Source of the DNA: an uncultured Clostridia bacterium
Lineage (GTDB): Bacteria > Bacillota > Clostridia > HGM11514
DNA: 64,000 bases
Reading direction: 5' to 3'
NCBI GenBank assembly: GCA_934464705.1
Contig: CAKSKB010000009.1
Location: forward strand, 1 to 64,000
The notes below the pieces were generated by a model, which was not told the origin of the DNA, made no database searches, and saw only the letters and a list, made by a program, of their open reading frames with translations. Positions 49,989 to 58,484 of this stretch are shown piece after piece; within the stretch, counting starts at the first letter, position 1; each line of letters starts with the position of its first letter. The translations under genes were made by a program, and so were the position numbers.

Positions 49989-51557
49989 TTGAATAAAACA
50001 TTGAAATTTATATTTATGATAATAACGGCCTTGGCAGCGGCGGTTTTTGTTTGGTTTGAAATTATGAAAATTCCGATGAATTCCGACTCCGCCTGCATGA
50101 TGCTCGAGGCGAAGGACATTCTTTCCGGGAACATTTTTCTTTCCGACCGGCACCTCACCGGAATAAGCTTTTTAACCACCGATTTGCCGTGGTTCACGCT
50201 CGGAACGGCGGTTTTCGGGGTGGGGCTGAACGCTTTCCGGCTGACGGTTTTTCTGATGTACACATTCATGATTTTAAGTGCCGGTGCGCTTGCACTTTAC
50301 AAAGCAAATGACAAGTTTCTTGCATACTGCGTGTTTTTGGGGGTCGGGGCGGTGCCGACGGTTTATGCGCTGTCGAACGCTTTTGTTCACACGGCAGGGT
50401 TTGCGGTGTCGTTTCTTATAATATTGGCGGCGGAAATGTACTCCGAAATGCCGACAAAAAAGCGTTTTGCGGCTCTGTTTATCCTCACGGCGCTCGGCGC
50501 CTGCGGTGACAGAAGCTCTCTTGCGATTTCCGTTTTGCCGCTGATTATTTATTTTCTGCTAAAGGGCGCGGCTAAGTACAAAAAAGTGATTTTCGGGATA
50601 ATTTCGGGCTGTGCTGCAGGAATCCTCATCGAAAGGCTGTATCTTTTTATCGGCGGAGCGAACCTCAATTCCCTTTCGAGAACCGAATTTGCGGAGGCCT
50701 CCGACATTACGGGAAATATCAGAATTTACATAGATTACTTTTTAAGGCTTATAAACGCAAGGTTCTTCGGAAAGGAGCTTTTCTCGCTCAAAACCGGAGT
50801 ATACGCGCTTAAAATTCTGCTCGTGTTTGCGGCGGTTTTCGTAATATTCAGGTGCGTCCGTGCGGCGGTTTTGCGTGAAAAATCGGATTGCGCAGTGTTT
50901 TCGCTCGGGGTCGGCTTTGCGATTGTCAGCCTTATGCTGGTTCTGACAACCATGAATTCAGACCTCACTTCGGGGCGCTACATCGCCTACCTTGCGCCGT
51001 TTCTGGGGGTTGTGCTTGCAAGATTTTCGGGCGAATTACGGCTTGACCGCAAAAAAATCGCCGCCGTTTGCGTATTATTTTTCTGCCTTGCGCTAACGGG
51101 CGTTATGCCCCACGGAAGTTCTTTCGGTCCGGAAAACACATATTCAAGGCTTGCGGCATTTCTTGAAAGCGAAAACCTGACAGAAGGTTACGCCGCTTTC
51201 TGGGATTCAACCGTGGTTGACGCATACTCCGGCGGAAAAGTCCGCATAAGCCCTGTAAGAAACGGCGACGGCGGCGTTGAACCACGAAAATGGTTCTGCA
51301 AAAATTCGTGGTACGACAGCGGAAATTTCGTAATTGTACGCCGCGAAAACGCAGACGCCGAGGAGCAGAACTATAATTACAACGGCATTTTCAACGCTCA
51401 TCTTGCGCCGATTGAGCAAATCGGTAAAACGAGCGAAAAACCGTTCACATTTGAATCCGTTATCGGCACTTTCGGGCAGCCGAAGGAAGTCAGACATTTT
51501 GAGATTTACGATATTTTGATTTACGACAGGATTGAATTTGATGAAAAAACCGCTTAA
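49989..51557 (+). CDS. polytopic membrane protein, GT-C glycosyltransferase-like, paralogue 1
   Basis: 522 residues with about ten to twelve hydrophobic helices and a hydrophilic C-terminal domain of about 140 residues. After the first helix comes PMNSDSACMMLEAKDILSGN, an acidic motif in the first outer loop like that of PMT/ArnT-type GT-C enzymes, which use polyprenyl-phosphate sugars. The C-terminus has conserved blocks AAFLESENLTEGY, AFWDS and WFCKNSWYD shared with the next gene. The start is TTG 49989. The GT-C assignment rests on topology, the loop motif and the neighbouring DPM1-like gene. Confidence 0.7.
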   Translation: MNKTLKFIFMIITALAAAVFVWFEIMKIPMNSDSACMMLEAKDILSGNIFLSDRHLTGISFLTTDLPWFTLGTAVFGVGLNAFRLTVFLMYTFMILSAGALALYKANDKFLAYCVFLGVGAVPTVYALSNAFVHTAGFAVSFLIILAAEMYSEMPTKKRFAALFILTALGACGDRSSLAISVLPLIIYFLLKGAAKYKKVIFGIISGCAAGILIERLYLFIGGANLNSLSRTEFAEASDITGNIRIYIDYFLRLINARFFGKELFSLKTGVYALKILLVFAAVFVIFRCVRAAVLREKSDCAVFSLGVGFAIVSLMLVLTTMNSDLTSGRYIAYLAPFLGVVLARFSGELRLDRKKIAAVCVLFFCLALTGVMPHGSSFGPENTYSRLAAFLESENLTEGYAAFWDSTVVDAYSGGKVRISPVRNGDGGVEPRKWFCKNSWYDSGNFVIVRRENADAEEQNYNYNGIFNAHLAPIEQIGKTSEKPFTFESVIGTFGQPKEVRHFEIYDILIYDRIEFDEKTA

Positions 51558-53085
51558 AATCGCCGCCGCAGTGCTTGCGTTTCTGTGTTTTGCGGCGTAT
51601 CTTATATTTGAAATGTCAAAGCAGCCGATAAATTCGGACGGCGCCTGCATGCTGCTTGAGGCACAGGACATTCTTTCCGGCAATGTCCTTCTTTCCGACT
51701 GGCACCTCACCGGCGTGAGCTTTTTAACCACCGACCTGCCGTGGTTTGTTTTGGCGGTTTCGTTATTCGGCGTAACGCTCAGGGCTTATTATTTTGCGTG
51801 CATTTCCATGTATTTATTCATGGTTATCTGTGCGGTTCCGCTTGTGTTTTACAAAGTCCGTGACAGGCTTTGGGCGATGCTTGCATTATTCGGAATCGGG
51901 CTGATTCCCACGACATATGCGCTTTCGCACTCGTTTGTGCACACCGCAGTTTTCGCCCTTTCGTTTTTGGCGCTCTGCTTTGCGGCAAGATACGCAGACA
52001 GCCCAAGCCGCAAAAATCTTACGGTTTTCTGCGTTCTGACGGCTCTTGCGGTCTGCGGCGACAGGCTCGGATTTGTGCTGATTGTGCTCCCGTTGGTAAT
52101 AATTTCCTCAATAGGGGGGGTGCAAAAGCGGCTCGGGATAGCGGCGATTATTTCGGCTGCCGGCGGCTATGCTTTTGAAAAGCTTTACTGCACGCTCGGC
52201 GGTGCGGACTGGAACAGCTTTTACACGACCTATTTTTCGGAAATATCCGAAATTCCGCATAATATAGGGCTTTATTTTGAATATATCCTAAGGCTCATCA
52301 ACTCGTACTTTTTCGGGAAAGAGCTGTTTTCCGCCAAAACTGCGGTATTCGGGCTGAAAATTATCATATGTGCGGCGGCTGCATTTTTCGCCGTGCGTGA
52401 AGTGCACAAAATGGTGAAGGGCAAGAAATTTGACCTCATTTCGGCAGCTCTTGCGATTGGCTTTGCAGTAATGACGGCGCTGCTTTGGCTCGCCGGCTAC
52501 ACCACCGACATTACAACCGGGCGCTACATCGCATATCTTCCGCTTGCGCTGGCGGTTTCCGCCGCAAGGAATTTTGAGCCGAAAGGCAAAATTCGCCTTG
52601 CTTCACTTGCGCTTTGTGCCGCTCTTTTCTTATCCTCGCTTATTCCGCACGGGAGCGCATATTCGGCGGAAAACTCGTTTTCAAGGCTTGCGGCATTCCT
52701 CGAAAGCGAAAACCTGACAGAAGGTTACTCCGCATTTTGGGATTCGAGCGTGCTCTCGGCTTACTCCGGCGGAAAGCTTGCCGTTCGGGCGGTGAAGTTC
52801 GAGGACGGTCGGCTTTCGCCAAGGGTTTGGTTCTGCAAAAACTCGTGGTACGATGAGCCGAAAAACTTCGTAATTGTGCGAAATTCCCCCTCCCCCGATG
52901 AGGACAATTACCGCTACAACGGCATATTTACCTCGCGCACGGGCTACGGTTTCGACTACGGCATTACACAAGAAAACATCAAATCGTGTCTGGGCGAACC
53001 CAAAGAAATCAAAAATTTTGAAAACTATTCTATATTTATATATGAAGAAATTCCGCTTTACAAGGAGGAGCTATGGAAAAATTAA
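51541..53085 (+). CDS. polytopic membrane protein, GT-C glycosyltransferase-like, paralogue 2
   Basis: 514 residues, a tandem duplicate of the previous gene: the same first-loop motif (PINSDGACMLLEAQDILSGN), LSDWHLTGVSFLTTDLPWF, LAAFLESENLTEGYSAFWDS and WFCKNSWYD, with divergence in the membrane helices. The ATG at 51541 lies inside the upstream gene (17-nt overlap), so the pair is cotranslated. The C-terminal outer domain varies most near residues 400-480, which may set acceptor or sugar preference. It overlaps the GT2 gene by 13 nt. Confidence 0.7.
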   Translation: MKKPLKIAAAVLAFLCFAAYLIFEMSKQPINSDGACMLLEAQDILSGNVLLSDWHLTGVSFLTTDLPWFVLAVSLFGVTLRAYYFACISMYLFMVICAVPLVFYKVRDRLWAMLALFGIGLIPTTYALSHSFVHTAVFALSFLALCFAARYADSPSRKNLTVFCVLTALAVCGDRLGFVLIVLPLVIISSIGGVQKRLGIAAIISAAGGYAFEKLYCTLGGADWNSFYTTYFSEISEIPHNIGLYFEYILRLINSYFFGKELFSAKTAVFGLKIIICAAAAFFAVREVHKMVKGKKFDLISAALAIGFAVMTALLWLAGYTTDITTGRYIAYLPLALAVSAARNFEPKGKIRLASLALCAALFLSSLIPHGSAYSAENSFSRLAAFLESENLTEGYSAFWDSSVLSAYSGGKLAVRAVKFEDGRLSPRVWFCKNSWYDEPKNFVIVRNSPSPDEDNYRYNGIFTSRTGYGFDYGITQENIKSCLGEPKEIKNFENYSIFIYEEIPLYKEELWKN

Positions 53086-53753
53086 GTATCGTGATACCCT
53101 GCTACAACGAAAAGGACAACATACTCTCAATCGTGAAAAAGGTGAACGCCGTGCCGGACTTTGAAAAGGAAATCATCGTGGTTGACGATTTCTCGACCGA
53201 CGGCACAAGGGAGATTCTGGAAAATAAAGTGAAGCCGCTCGTGTCAAAAATTCTGTATCATGAGGTCAACATGGGAAAAGGAGCTGCGCTCAGAACAGGC
53301 TTTTCGCACGCAACCGGCGGCGTTGTGATTATTCAGGACGCCGATGACGAGTACGACCCGGCGGAGATTCCGAAAGTCGTACAGCCGATTTTCAACGGTG
53401 AAAAAGAAGTCGTGTACGGCTCGAGATTCTTAGCCGGCAAGCGCGAAGGCTACCTTGCAAACCGTGCGGCGAACGCTTTTCTGACATTCCTTTCAAACCT
53501 TTTCACCGGGCAGAAGCTCACCGACATGGAAACCTGCTACAAGGCCTTCAGAAGGGACATCATTCAGGGCGTGGAAATCACCGAGAACCGTTTCGGGTTT
53601 GAGCCGGAGATTACCGCCAAAATTTCAAGAACCGTGAAAATTGCGGAGGTGCCGATTTCATACAAGCCCAGAACCACCGAGGAAGGCAAGAAAATCGGGC
53701 TGTCCGACGGCATCCGCGCGCTTTACTGCATAGCGAAATACAGGAGGGGTTAA
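53073..53753 (+). CDS. GT2 glycosyltransferase, dolichyl/polyprenyl-phosphate sugar synthase (DPM1) type
   Basis: 226 residues, a GT-A fold. SIVIPCYNEKDNI opens the nucleotide-sugar site, VVDDFSTDGT and IQDADDEYDP (the DxD metal motif) follow, and the acceptor-side block is KLTDMETCYKAFRRD and RFGFEPEITAKIS. It probably transfers mannose or glucose from a nucleotide sugar to polyprenyl phosphate on the inner face of the membrane; the flanking GT-C-like proteins would use the product outside. No C-terminal helices. It overlaps the preceding gene by 13 nt. Confidence 0.9.
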   Translation: MEKLSIVIPCYNEKDNILSIVKKVNAVPDFEKEIIVVDDFSTDGTREILENKVKPLVSKILYHEVNMGKGAALRTGFSHATGGVVIIQDADDEYDPAEIPKVVQPIFNGEKEVVYGSRFLAGKREGYLANRAANAFLTFLSNLFTGQKLTDMETCYKAFRRDIIQGVEITENRFGFEPEITAKISRTVKIAEVPISYKPRTTEEGKKIGLSDGIRALYCIAKYRRG

Positions 53754-53756
53754 CCT

Positions 53757-54710
53757 ATGAACATTTACTTTGCCGCTTGCGACGAAAACGGCGGAATCTA
53801 CAGGTATATTTACGAAAACGGCACGCTTTCGTTTGCGGAAAAAACACCGCTCGACAAGCCGATGTTTATAAGCTTTGACGGCGACAAAATGTGGGTCTGT
53901 CTGAAAGGCGACATCGAAAACGGCGTAAACAGCAGTGCTCTTTCTTTCGATGTTTCGGACGGAAAACCTAAGGCAATCGGGGGCGAATTTTCCACCGAAG
54001 GCTTATGCGGCTGCCACATTGCTTCACGGGACGGCGATGTGTATGTTGCAAATTACATGTCCGGGAGCGTCAAAAAACTCGGCGGAAAGCTTGATGTTCA
54101 CGAAGGCGTCGGTGTAAACCTTCCGAGGCAGAGCGCCCCGCACACGCACCAGTGCGTAATCACGCCGGACGGCAACTCCGTTCTTGTGACAGACCTCGGG
54201 CTTGACACGGTTTTCGTATACGACCGTGATTTGAACCTCAAATCAAAGGCATTTGTGCCAAAAGGTCACGGCTGCCGCCACCTTTGCTTCGGAGAAAACG
54301 GTCTTATTTACTGCGTAAATGAGCTTTCCGCCACGGTGACGGTGTTTGAATTTGACGGACAGACTCTGATTCCGCTTGAAACATACCCCACCCTTCCGGA
54401 AGGCTTTTCGGGCAAAAACACCGCTGCGGCTATAAGAATCCACGACGGCAGACTCTATGTTTCAAACCGGGGACACGACTCGGTTGAACAGCTGAAAATC
54501 GAAGGCAAAGCCCTTCGGCTGCTGTCGTCGACCCCCTGCGGCGGCGAGTTTCCGAGGGACTTTGACATTACCCCCGACGGAAAGCTTCTGCTTTGCACGA
54601 ACGAAAATACAAACAGCGTAACCCTTTTTGAAATCGACGGCGAGAACTTAAACAAACTCGATACGGAGCTTCCGATGCCAAATCCGCTCTGTGTTGTTTT
54701 CAGGGAGTGA
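53757..54710 (+). CDS. lactonase-family beta-propeller protein (6-phosphogluconolactonase-like)
   Basis: 317 residues, no signal peptide, a seven-bladed propeller of the Pgl/lactonase family. Blade motifs include SAPHTHQCVITPDGNSVLVTDLGLDTV, GCRHLCFGENG, LYVSNRGHDSVE and FPRDFDITPDGKLLLCTNENTNSV. YbhE-type 6-phosphogluconolactonases hydrolyse 6-phosphoglucono-delta-lactone, but several family members have other substrates. It starts three nucleotides after the GT2 stop, so it belongs to the same transcript, though a link to glycan assembly is unclear. Confidence 0.85.
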   Translation: MNIYFAACDENGGIYRYIYENGTLSFAEKTPLDKPMFISFDGDKMWVCLKGDIENGVNSSALSFDVSDGKPKAIGGEFSTEGLCGCHIASRDGDVYVANYMSGSVKKLGGKLDVHEGVGVNLPRQSAPHTHQCVITPDGNSVLVTDLGLDTVFVYDRDLNLKSKAFVPKGHGCRHLCFGENGLIYCVNELSATVTVFEFDGQTLIPLETYPTLPEGFSGKNTAAAIRIHDGRLYVSNRGHDSVEQLKIEGKALRLLSSTPCGGEFPRDFDITPDGKLLLCTNENTNSVTLFEIDGENLNKLDTELPMPNPLCVVFRE

Positions 54711-54717
54711 ACAAAAA

Positions 54718-55227
54718 ATGATTGAAATTACGAGTGTTAAGCTTTCTGACGCACCGGATATTTTGGAAATTTACAGGCCATACATTGAAAAAACCGCAAT
54801 CACATTTGAGTGTACCGTTCCGACCTTCTCGGAATTTACCGAAAGGGTCGGGACGATTTCGGCAAGCCACCCGTACATCGTTGCAAAAGAAAACGGCAAA
54901 GTGCTCGGTTATGCCTACCTCTCGCCGCTGAAAAGCCGTGAGGCCTACCGCCGTTCCGCCGAAACAAGCATCTACATAAGCGAAAATTCAAGGGGTGCGG
55001 GGCTGGGCAAAATGCTCTATGCGGAGCTTGAACGCAGGGCGAAAGACTGCGGCATTACCAATCTTTACGCCTGCATTGCTTTCACCGACTCCCCCGACGA
55101 AACCCTCGACAACAAAAGTGTGGGATTCCATGAAAAAATGGGATATACCCTCGCCGGGAAATTCCACGCCTGCGGCGAGAAGTTCGGCAGGCTGTACGAT
55201 ATTGTGTGGATGGAGAAAATAATATAG
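54718..55227 (+). CDS. GNAT acetyltransferase, phosphinothricin-acetyltransferase-like
   Basis: 169 residues. The PAT/Bar-like subgroup of GNAT: EIYRPYIEKTAITFECTVPT at the N-terminus, the acetyl-CoA P-loop in RGAGLGKMLYAELERRAKD (about 91-109) and NKSVGFHEKMGYTLAGKFHACGEKFGRLYDIVWME near the end. Chromosomal relatives often acetylate methionine sulfone/sulfoximine or other small amines; resistance is not implied. ATG 54718 follows GGGAGTGA, eight nucleotides past the previous stop. Last gene of the operon. Confidence 0.9.
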   Translation: MIEITSVKLSDAPDILEIYRPYIEKTAITFECTVPTFSEFTERVGTISASHPYIVAKENGKVLGYAYLSPLKSREAYRRSAETSIYISENSRGAGLGKMLYAELERRAKDCGITNLYACIAFTDSPDETLDNKSVGFHEKMGYTLAGKFHACGEKFGRLYDIVWMEKII

Positions 55228-55237
55228 AAGAGCCTAT

Positions 55238-55368
55238 CTCCCGAACAGCGAGAATAAGTGCACATTGAGCTTTTTGCCAAGTGCCCGACAGCGAAAACAA
55301 AAAATCAAGAAAGAACCGGGCACGAGGCAAAAACGAAATGTAATCTTATTCGAGCAGCCGAGAGGGAG
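55238..55368. repeat. long imperfect palindrome (about 130 bp)
   Basis: The left arm (55238-55286) and right arm (55318-55368) share CTCCC...GAATAAG...ACATT...TTTTTGCC...GTGCCC in inverted order, with a 31-nt centre. No ORF. It begins 10 nt after the acetyltransferase stop and could also end that transcript. With arrays below it fills the gene-free stretch 55228-55922. Confidence 0.6.
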
Positions 55369-55413
55369 TGGAGGCTTGACAGGGAAGAAGAGCCGAATTT
55401 CTGAGCAGTTTTT

Positions 55414-55494
55414 ATGCCCAAAGGGCAATTAATGAGCCGTAAGGCTCAATTCATGAAGCGTTAGCTTCAATTCATGCCGCAAGGCAATTCATTT
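55414..55494. repeat. mini-hairpin array, copy B
   Basis: Four units: GCCC-AAA-GGGC, GAGCC-GTAA-GGCTC, GAAGC-GTTA-GCTTC and GCC-GCAA-GGC, joined by (A)ATTCAT or AATTAAT. Stems match the array at 3396-3475; loops of the middle units differ. Confidence 0.75.
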
Positions 55495-55533
55495 CTTAAC
55501 TTTTTCACGCAAAATATCGGTTTACCCTATCCT

Positions 55534-55691
55534 ACAGGGGGAATCAGCAGCAATTCCCCCTGCACCCCTTGCCGCCGAGCCTCTGCGAAAAATGCCATCT
55601 GTAGCACTCGATGAGGCTTCGTTTAAGCGCCGCTCCAAGAAGCGCACTCAGCGCTTCGTTCCGCTAAAAATCCGCAAGCAGCAGCGGAAAT
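55534..55691. repeat. 158-bp dispersed repeat, copy B
   Basis: 156 of 158 bases match 3518-3675. It follows the hairpin array at about the same distance as copy A does, so array and block move or evolve together. ATG 55592 opens the same basic frame as in copy A. After it come hairpins such as AGATTTTCC-TTC-GGAAAATCT near 55780. Confidence 0.8.
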
Positions 55692-55875
55692 TTGATATGC
55701 GGATTTTTGCGCTAACTGACGCCTCACCTTCGCTGACACCTGCCAATTTTTCTCCGAAAGGTCGGATAATAAATATGAAGATTTTCCTTCGGAAAATCTA
55801 CCGACACTATTCTCTCTTATCTCTTATCTATTCTCTATTTTCCTGTCAAGCCTCGGTTTCCTCGCATATGGGCAT

Positions 55876-55907
55876 AAAAAAAGGTTTTCGGGAAATCCGA
55901 AAACCTT
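55876..55907 (-). terminator. terminator of the solute-binding protein gene
   Basis: Stem AAGGTTTTCGG/CCGAAAACCTT (55881-55907); on the minus strand it is followed by a T-run. Same type as 426-453. Confidence 0.8.
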
Positions 55908-55922
55908 TTTTACTATTTTCTG

Positions 55923-57386
55923 TTATTTACTTTCTTTCCATTCCTTGTACTGTCTTTCGATTTCTTCTTTAATTATCTCGGAGCCGGCAAGCTTAATCTT
56001 TTCACACCTTTCGAGGTACATTTCCTCATAATTTTCGTAAAGTCCGCTGCCAAGTCCGGCATATTCCTTTCCTGCAGAAGAAACGTTTGAAATTTCGGTT
56101 TCAACAACCGAGCGGTCGAATGAGAACCCGATGTTGGGGTCAATATCCGCAGCCGCGTTTTCTTTCTTGGTTTCTTCCCACACGCCGTCCTCATACGAAG
56201 GCACAAGATATGCGAGGAACTGGCTTCCTATCATGAATTCCGAAATATAATATCCGCCCGATTCCCTTATCATTCTCTTCGGATTTTCGGGGTCCTTGGT
56301 ATAATCTCTGCCCTCGATTCCGTAGCAGATGAGGTTTAAAAGGTACTCGTCCTGATGCATAAGCTGAATGAGCTTGACCGCGCGGACAGGATTTTTCGAT
56401 GTATAGCTTACCGCGGTAAGCGTTGACTGCACGGAGTTTCTCGTAATAAGCTTACCGCTTGTGGGCACATGGCACACATCATAGCCGTAAGTGATTCTCG
56501 TTTTGCCCTCGGAACCCGGAAGGTATCTATCATAACGGCTGAGAATTTTACCCTGCTTAAGATAGGAGTCCTCCTCCGAAAACGTAGCAATATCCGCCGG
56601 GAAAAAGCCCTTAACGTTCCACTCTCTCATTCTCTTTGCCCAATCAAGACCGTGGTCTTTGGCGTCTTCAAGGTCGGTGATATTGCTGTTCTCATCGAAG
56701 TACCAGCCGCCGGCTATATCAACCTTGCGCACATCCCATACCCTGTTGCCGCTCGTGCACATGATGAGATTCTGCTCGCCGTCATGCACGGTCTGATAAA
56801 TATCCTCAAGGTCATCGGTGGTCTTAAGCTGATCATACGGATTGATTCCGTACTTCTCCATATACGACTTCTGAAGCCAGATTCCGTCCTGATTGTAAAT
56901 AACCTGCTCAACAGGCACGCCGTAAATCTTGCCGTTCACGCGGCAGGCGTCCCAGATGCCTTCGGCATACAGGTTTTTGATATACGAAAGCTCCGGCATA
57001 TCCAGAATTTCATCGATTGCCAGAAACGCGTTTTTGGAAACATTCTGCTCGTAGTTGTTTGCCCATCTTGCCGTCCACACAAGGTCAAAGCTTTCGCCGG
57101 AAGCCGCCGCAAGCTGAAGCTTGGAGGCATAGTCGCCCGGCTCGATGCAGCGAAGGTCAAGCGTAACGTTCAGCTTGTCGCCGAGATACTCGTTAGCCTT
57201 TTCCATAACATCCTTGAAGCCCTCAGGCTCTCCCGACCTTATGTACCATGTGAGGTTCACATGCTTTGATTCATCGTCGCTGAAAGAGGACTTTTTGGGT
57301 TCATCCTTCCCTCCGCACGAGCAAAGCAGACCGCAGAGAACCGCCGCAGCCAGCAAAAACGAAATTAGTTTTGAAAATTTCTTCAT
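55923..57386 (-). CDS. ABC sugar-type solute-binding lipoprotein (family 1, DUF3502 C-terminus)
   Basis: 487 residues. A lipoprotein signal peptide (1-23) ends in LCSC with Cys24 as the lipidated residue. The family 1 solute-binding fold follows (NLTWYIRSGEPEGFKDVM, AASGESFDLVWTARWANNY, GKIYGVPVEQVIYNQDGIW). The C-terminal segment with GFSFDRSVVETEISNVSS matches the DUF3502 type seen in oligosaccharide-binding proteins. No permease or ATPase gene is next to it, so it is an orphan that must use components encoded elsewhere. Start ATG after GGAGGAAGG. Confidence 0.9.
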   Translation of the reverse strand: MKKFSKLISFLLAAAVLCGLLCSCGGKDEPKKSSFSDDESKHVNLTWYIRSGEPEGFKDVMEKANEYLGDKLNVTLDLRCIEPGDYASKLQLAAASGESFDLVWTARWANNYEQNVSKNAFLAIDEILDMPELSYIKNLYAEGIWDACRVNGKIYGVPVEQVIYNQDGIWLQKSYMEKYGINPYDQLKTTDDLEDIYQTVHDGEQNLIMCTSGNRVWDVRKVDIAGGWYFDENSNITDLEDAKDHGLDWAKRMREWNVKGFFPADIATFSEEDSYLKQGKILSRYDRYLPGSEGKTRITYGYDVCHVPTSGKLITRNSVQSTLTAVSYTSKNPVRAVKLIQLMHQDEYLLNLICYGIEGRDYTKDPENPKRMIRESGGYYISEFMIGSQFLAYLVPSYEDGVWEETKKENAAADIDPNIGFSFDRSVVETEISNVSSAGKEYAGLGSGLYENYEEMYLERCEKIKLAGSEIIKEEIERQYKEWKESK

Positions 57387-57402
57387 TTTCCTTCCTCCTA
57401 TA

Positions 57403-57429
57403 AAATGATACTACCATTTTAAATGATAG
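57403..57429 (-). promoter_or_regulatory. AAATGATA direct repeats and inverted repeat before the solute-binding gene
   Basis: AAATGATA occurs at 57403-57410 and 57421-57428, and CTACCATTT-T-AAATGATAG (57411-57429) is an inverted repeat with one mismatch, just upstream of the ribosome site. It may be an operator; no regulator gene adjoins. Confidence 0.35.
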
Positions 57430-57481
57430 CATCACAAATTCATATAAATATATTAGTAAAAAATTTAGTGGGGTTTTCCTT

Positions 57482-57724
57482 TTACACAATCACACGGTAC
57501 ATCTGTGCGGCGTCGTCTTTGCGGACGGTTTCGGACACCTTAAGCACCTCGGCTTTGAGCGTATTTGAGCCGAACGCTATTTCAAGCACATCCCCGACCC
57601 GAACCTCCGCCGAAGCCTTTGCGGTTCTGCCGTTTACCGTGACCCTTCCGCCGTCGCACGCCTCATTTGCGACGGTTCTTCTCTTTATTATTCTGGAAAC
57701 CTTCAAAAATTTATCCAATCTCAT
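57482..57724 (-). CDS. rqcP: S4-domain RNA-binding protein RqcP
   Basis: 80 residues. A single S4 domain (MRLDKFLKVSRIIKRRTVANEACDGG, then VNGR) followed by a short beta extension. In Bacillus subtilis the orthologue (YabO) is RqcP, which works with RqcH in adding alanine tails to peptides stuck on 50S subunits. Overlaps the end of mazG by 14 nt; the yabM-yabN-yabO order of Bacillus is kept here as spoVB-like, mazG, rqcP. Confidence 0.9.
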   Translation of the reverse strand: MRLDKFLKVSRIIKRRTVANEACDGGRVTVNGRTAKASAEVRVGDVLEIAFGSNTLKAEVLKVSETVRKDDAAQMYRVIV

Positions 57725-58484
57725 TTTTCTTCACCTTGTCCCACAGCCCGTCCAGTTCGGAAAGCGTCATATCTTCCATTTTTCTGCCGGACTGCTCCGC
57801 AAGCTTTTCCACCCCGGAAAAGCGTCTTATAAACTTTTCGGTTGCGGCGTCTGCGGCGGTTTCCGGCTGAATTCCGCCGAACCTCGCTACATTTACCGCT
57901 GCAAACATCAAATCGCCGAACTCCTCGGAAAACCGTTCTTTATTCCCGATTTCCGCCTCGAGCTCGCAAACTTCCTCTTTAAGTTTTGAAAATGCACCCG
58001 ACATATCAGGCCAGTCAAACCCGGCTTTTGCCGCCGATTCCTGCACCTTACACGCCCTAAGCAGCGACGGCAGCGACTTTGAAATACCCTTCATCGCCTC
58101 GGCTCTTGTTTTCTGACCCTTCTCCTTTTTCTTGATTTCACCCCAGATTTTAAGAACTTCTTCCGAATTTTCCGCCTTTGCTTCCCCGAAAACATGGGGA
58201 TGCCTTGAAATCATCTTGGAGCACACGCAGTCAAGCACGGTATCTATCGAAAAATCGCCGAGTTCCCTGCCTATCTGCGCATACATCACCACCTGCAAAA
58301 GAAGGTCGCCCAGTTCATCGGCAAGTGCATGTTTATCGGCTCCGCCGGCGGCTTCCGCCACCTCGTATGCCTCCTCTATCGCATACCGTTTCATGCTGTC
58401 GTAGGTCTGCTCCCTATCCCAGGGGCAGCCGCCCTCGCCGCGAAGTTTCTCAACTATTTTAAGCAAATCGTCAAAGCTGTACAT
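57711..58484 (-). CDS. mazG: nucleoside triphosphate pyrophosphohydrolase MazG
   Basis: 257 residues. Hydrolyses (d)NTPs, including non-canonical ones, to monophosphate and pyrophosphate. Two MazG-type helical domains: the first with CPWDREQTYDSMKRYAIEEAYEV and DELGDLLLQVVMYAQI (the ExxE...ExxD metal motif), the second with the KLKEEVCELEAEI and FGDLMFAAVNVAR segment. It lacks the N-terminal tetrapyrrole-methylase domain found in Bacillus YabN, so it is the E. coli-like single form. Its ATG overlaps the upstream stop by one base (TGATG). Confidence 0.93.
   Translation of the reverse strand: MYSFDDLLKIVEKLRGEGGCPWDREQTYDSMKRYAIEEAYEVAEAAGGADKHALADELGDLLLQVVMYAQIGRELGDFSIDTVLDCVCSKMISRHPHVFGEAKAENSEEVLKIWGEIKKKEKGQKTRAEAMKGISKSLPSLLRACKVQESAAKAGFDWPDMSGAFSKLKEEVCELEAEIGNKERFSEEFGDLMFAAVNVARFGGIQPETAADAATEKFIRRFSGVEKLAEQSGRKMEDMTLSELDGLWDKVKKNEIG

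Noticed and set aside
55592..55972. A 126-codon frame starting in copy B of the 158-bp block.
   Set aside because: Its later part runs through hairpins and the terminator of the solute-binding gene. Only the first 33 codons are shared with copy A, so the full-length ORF is unlikely.
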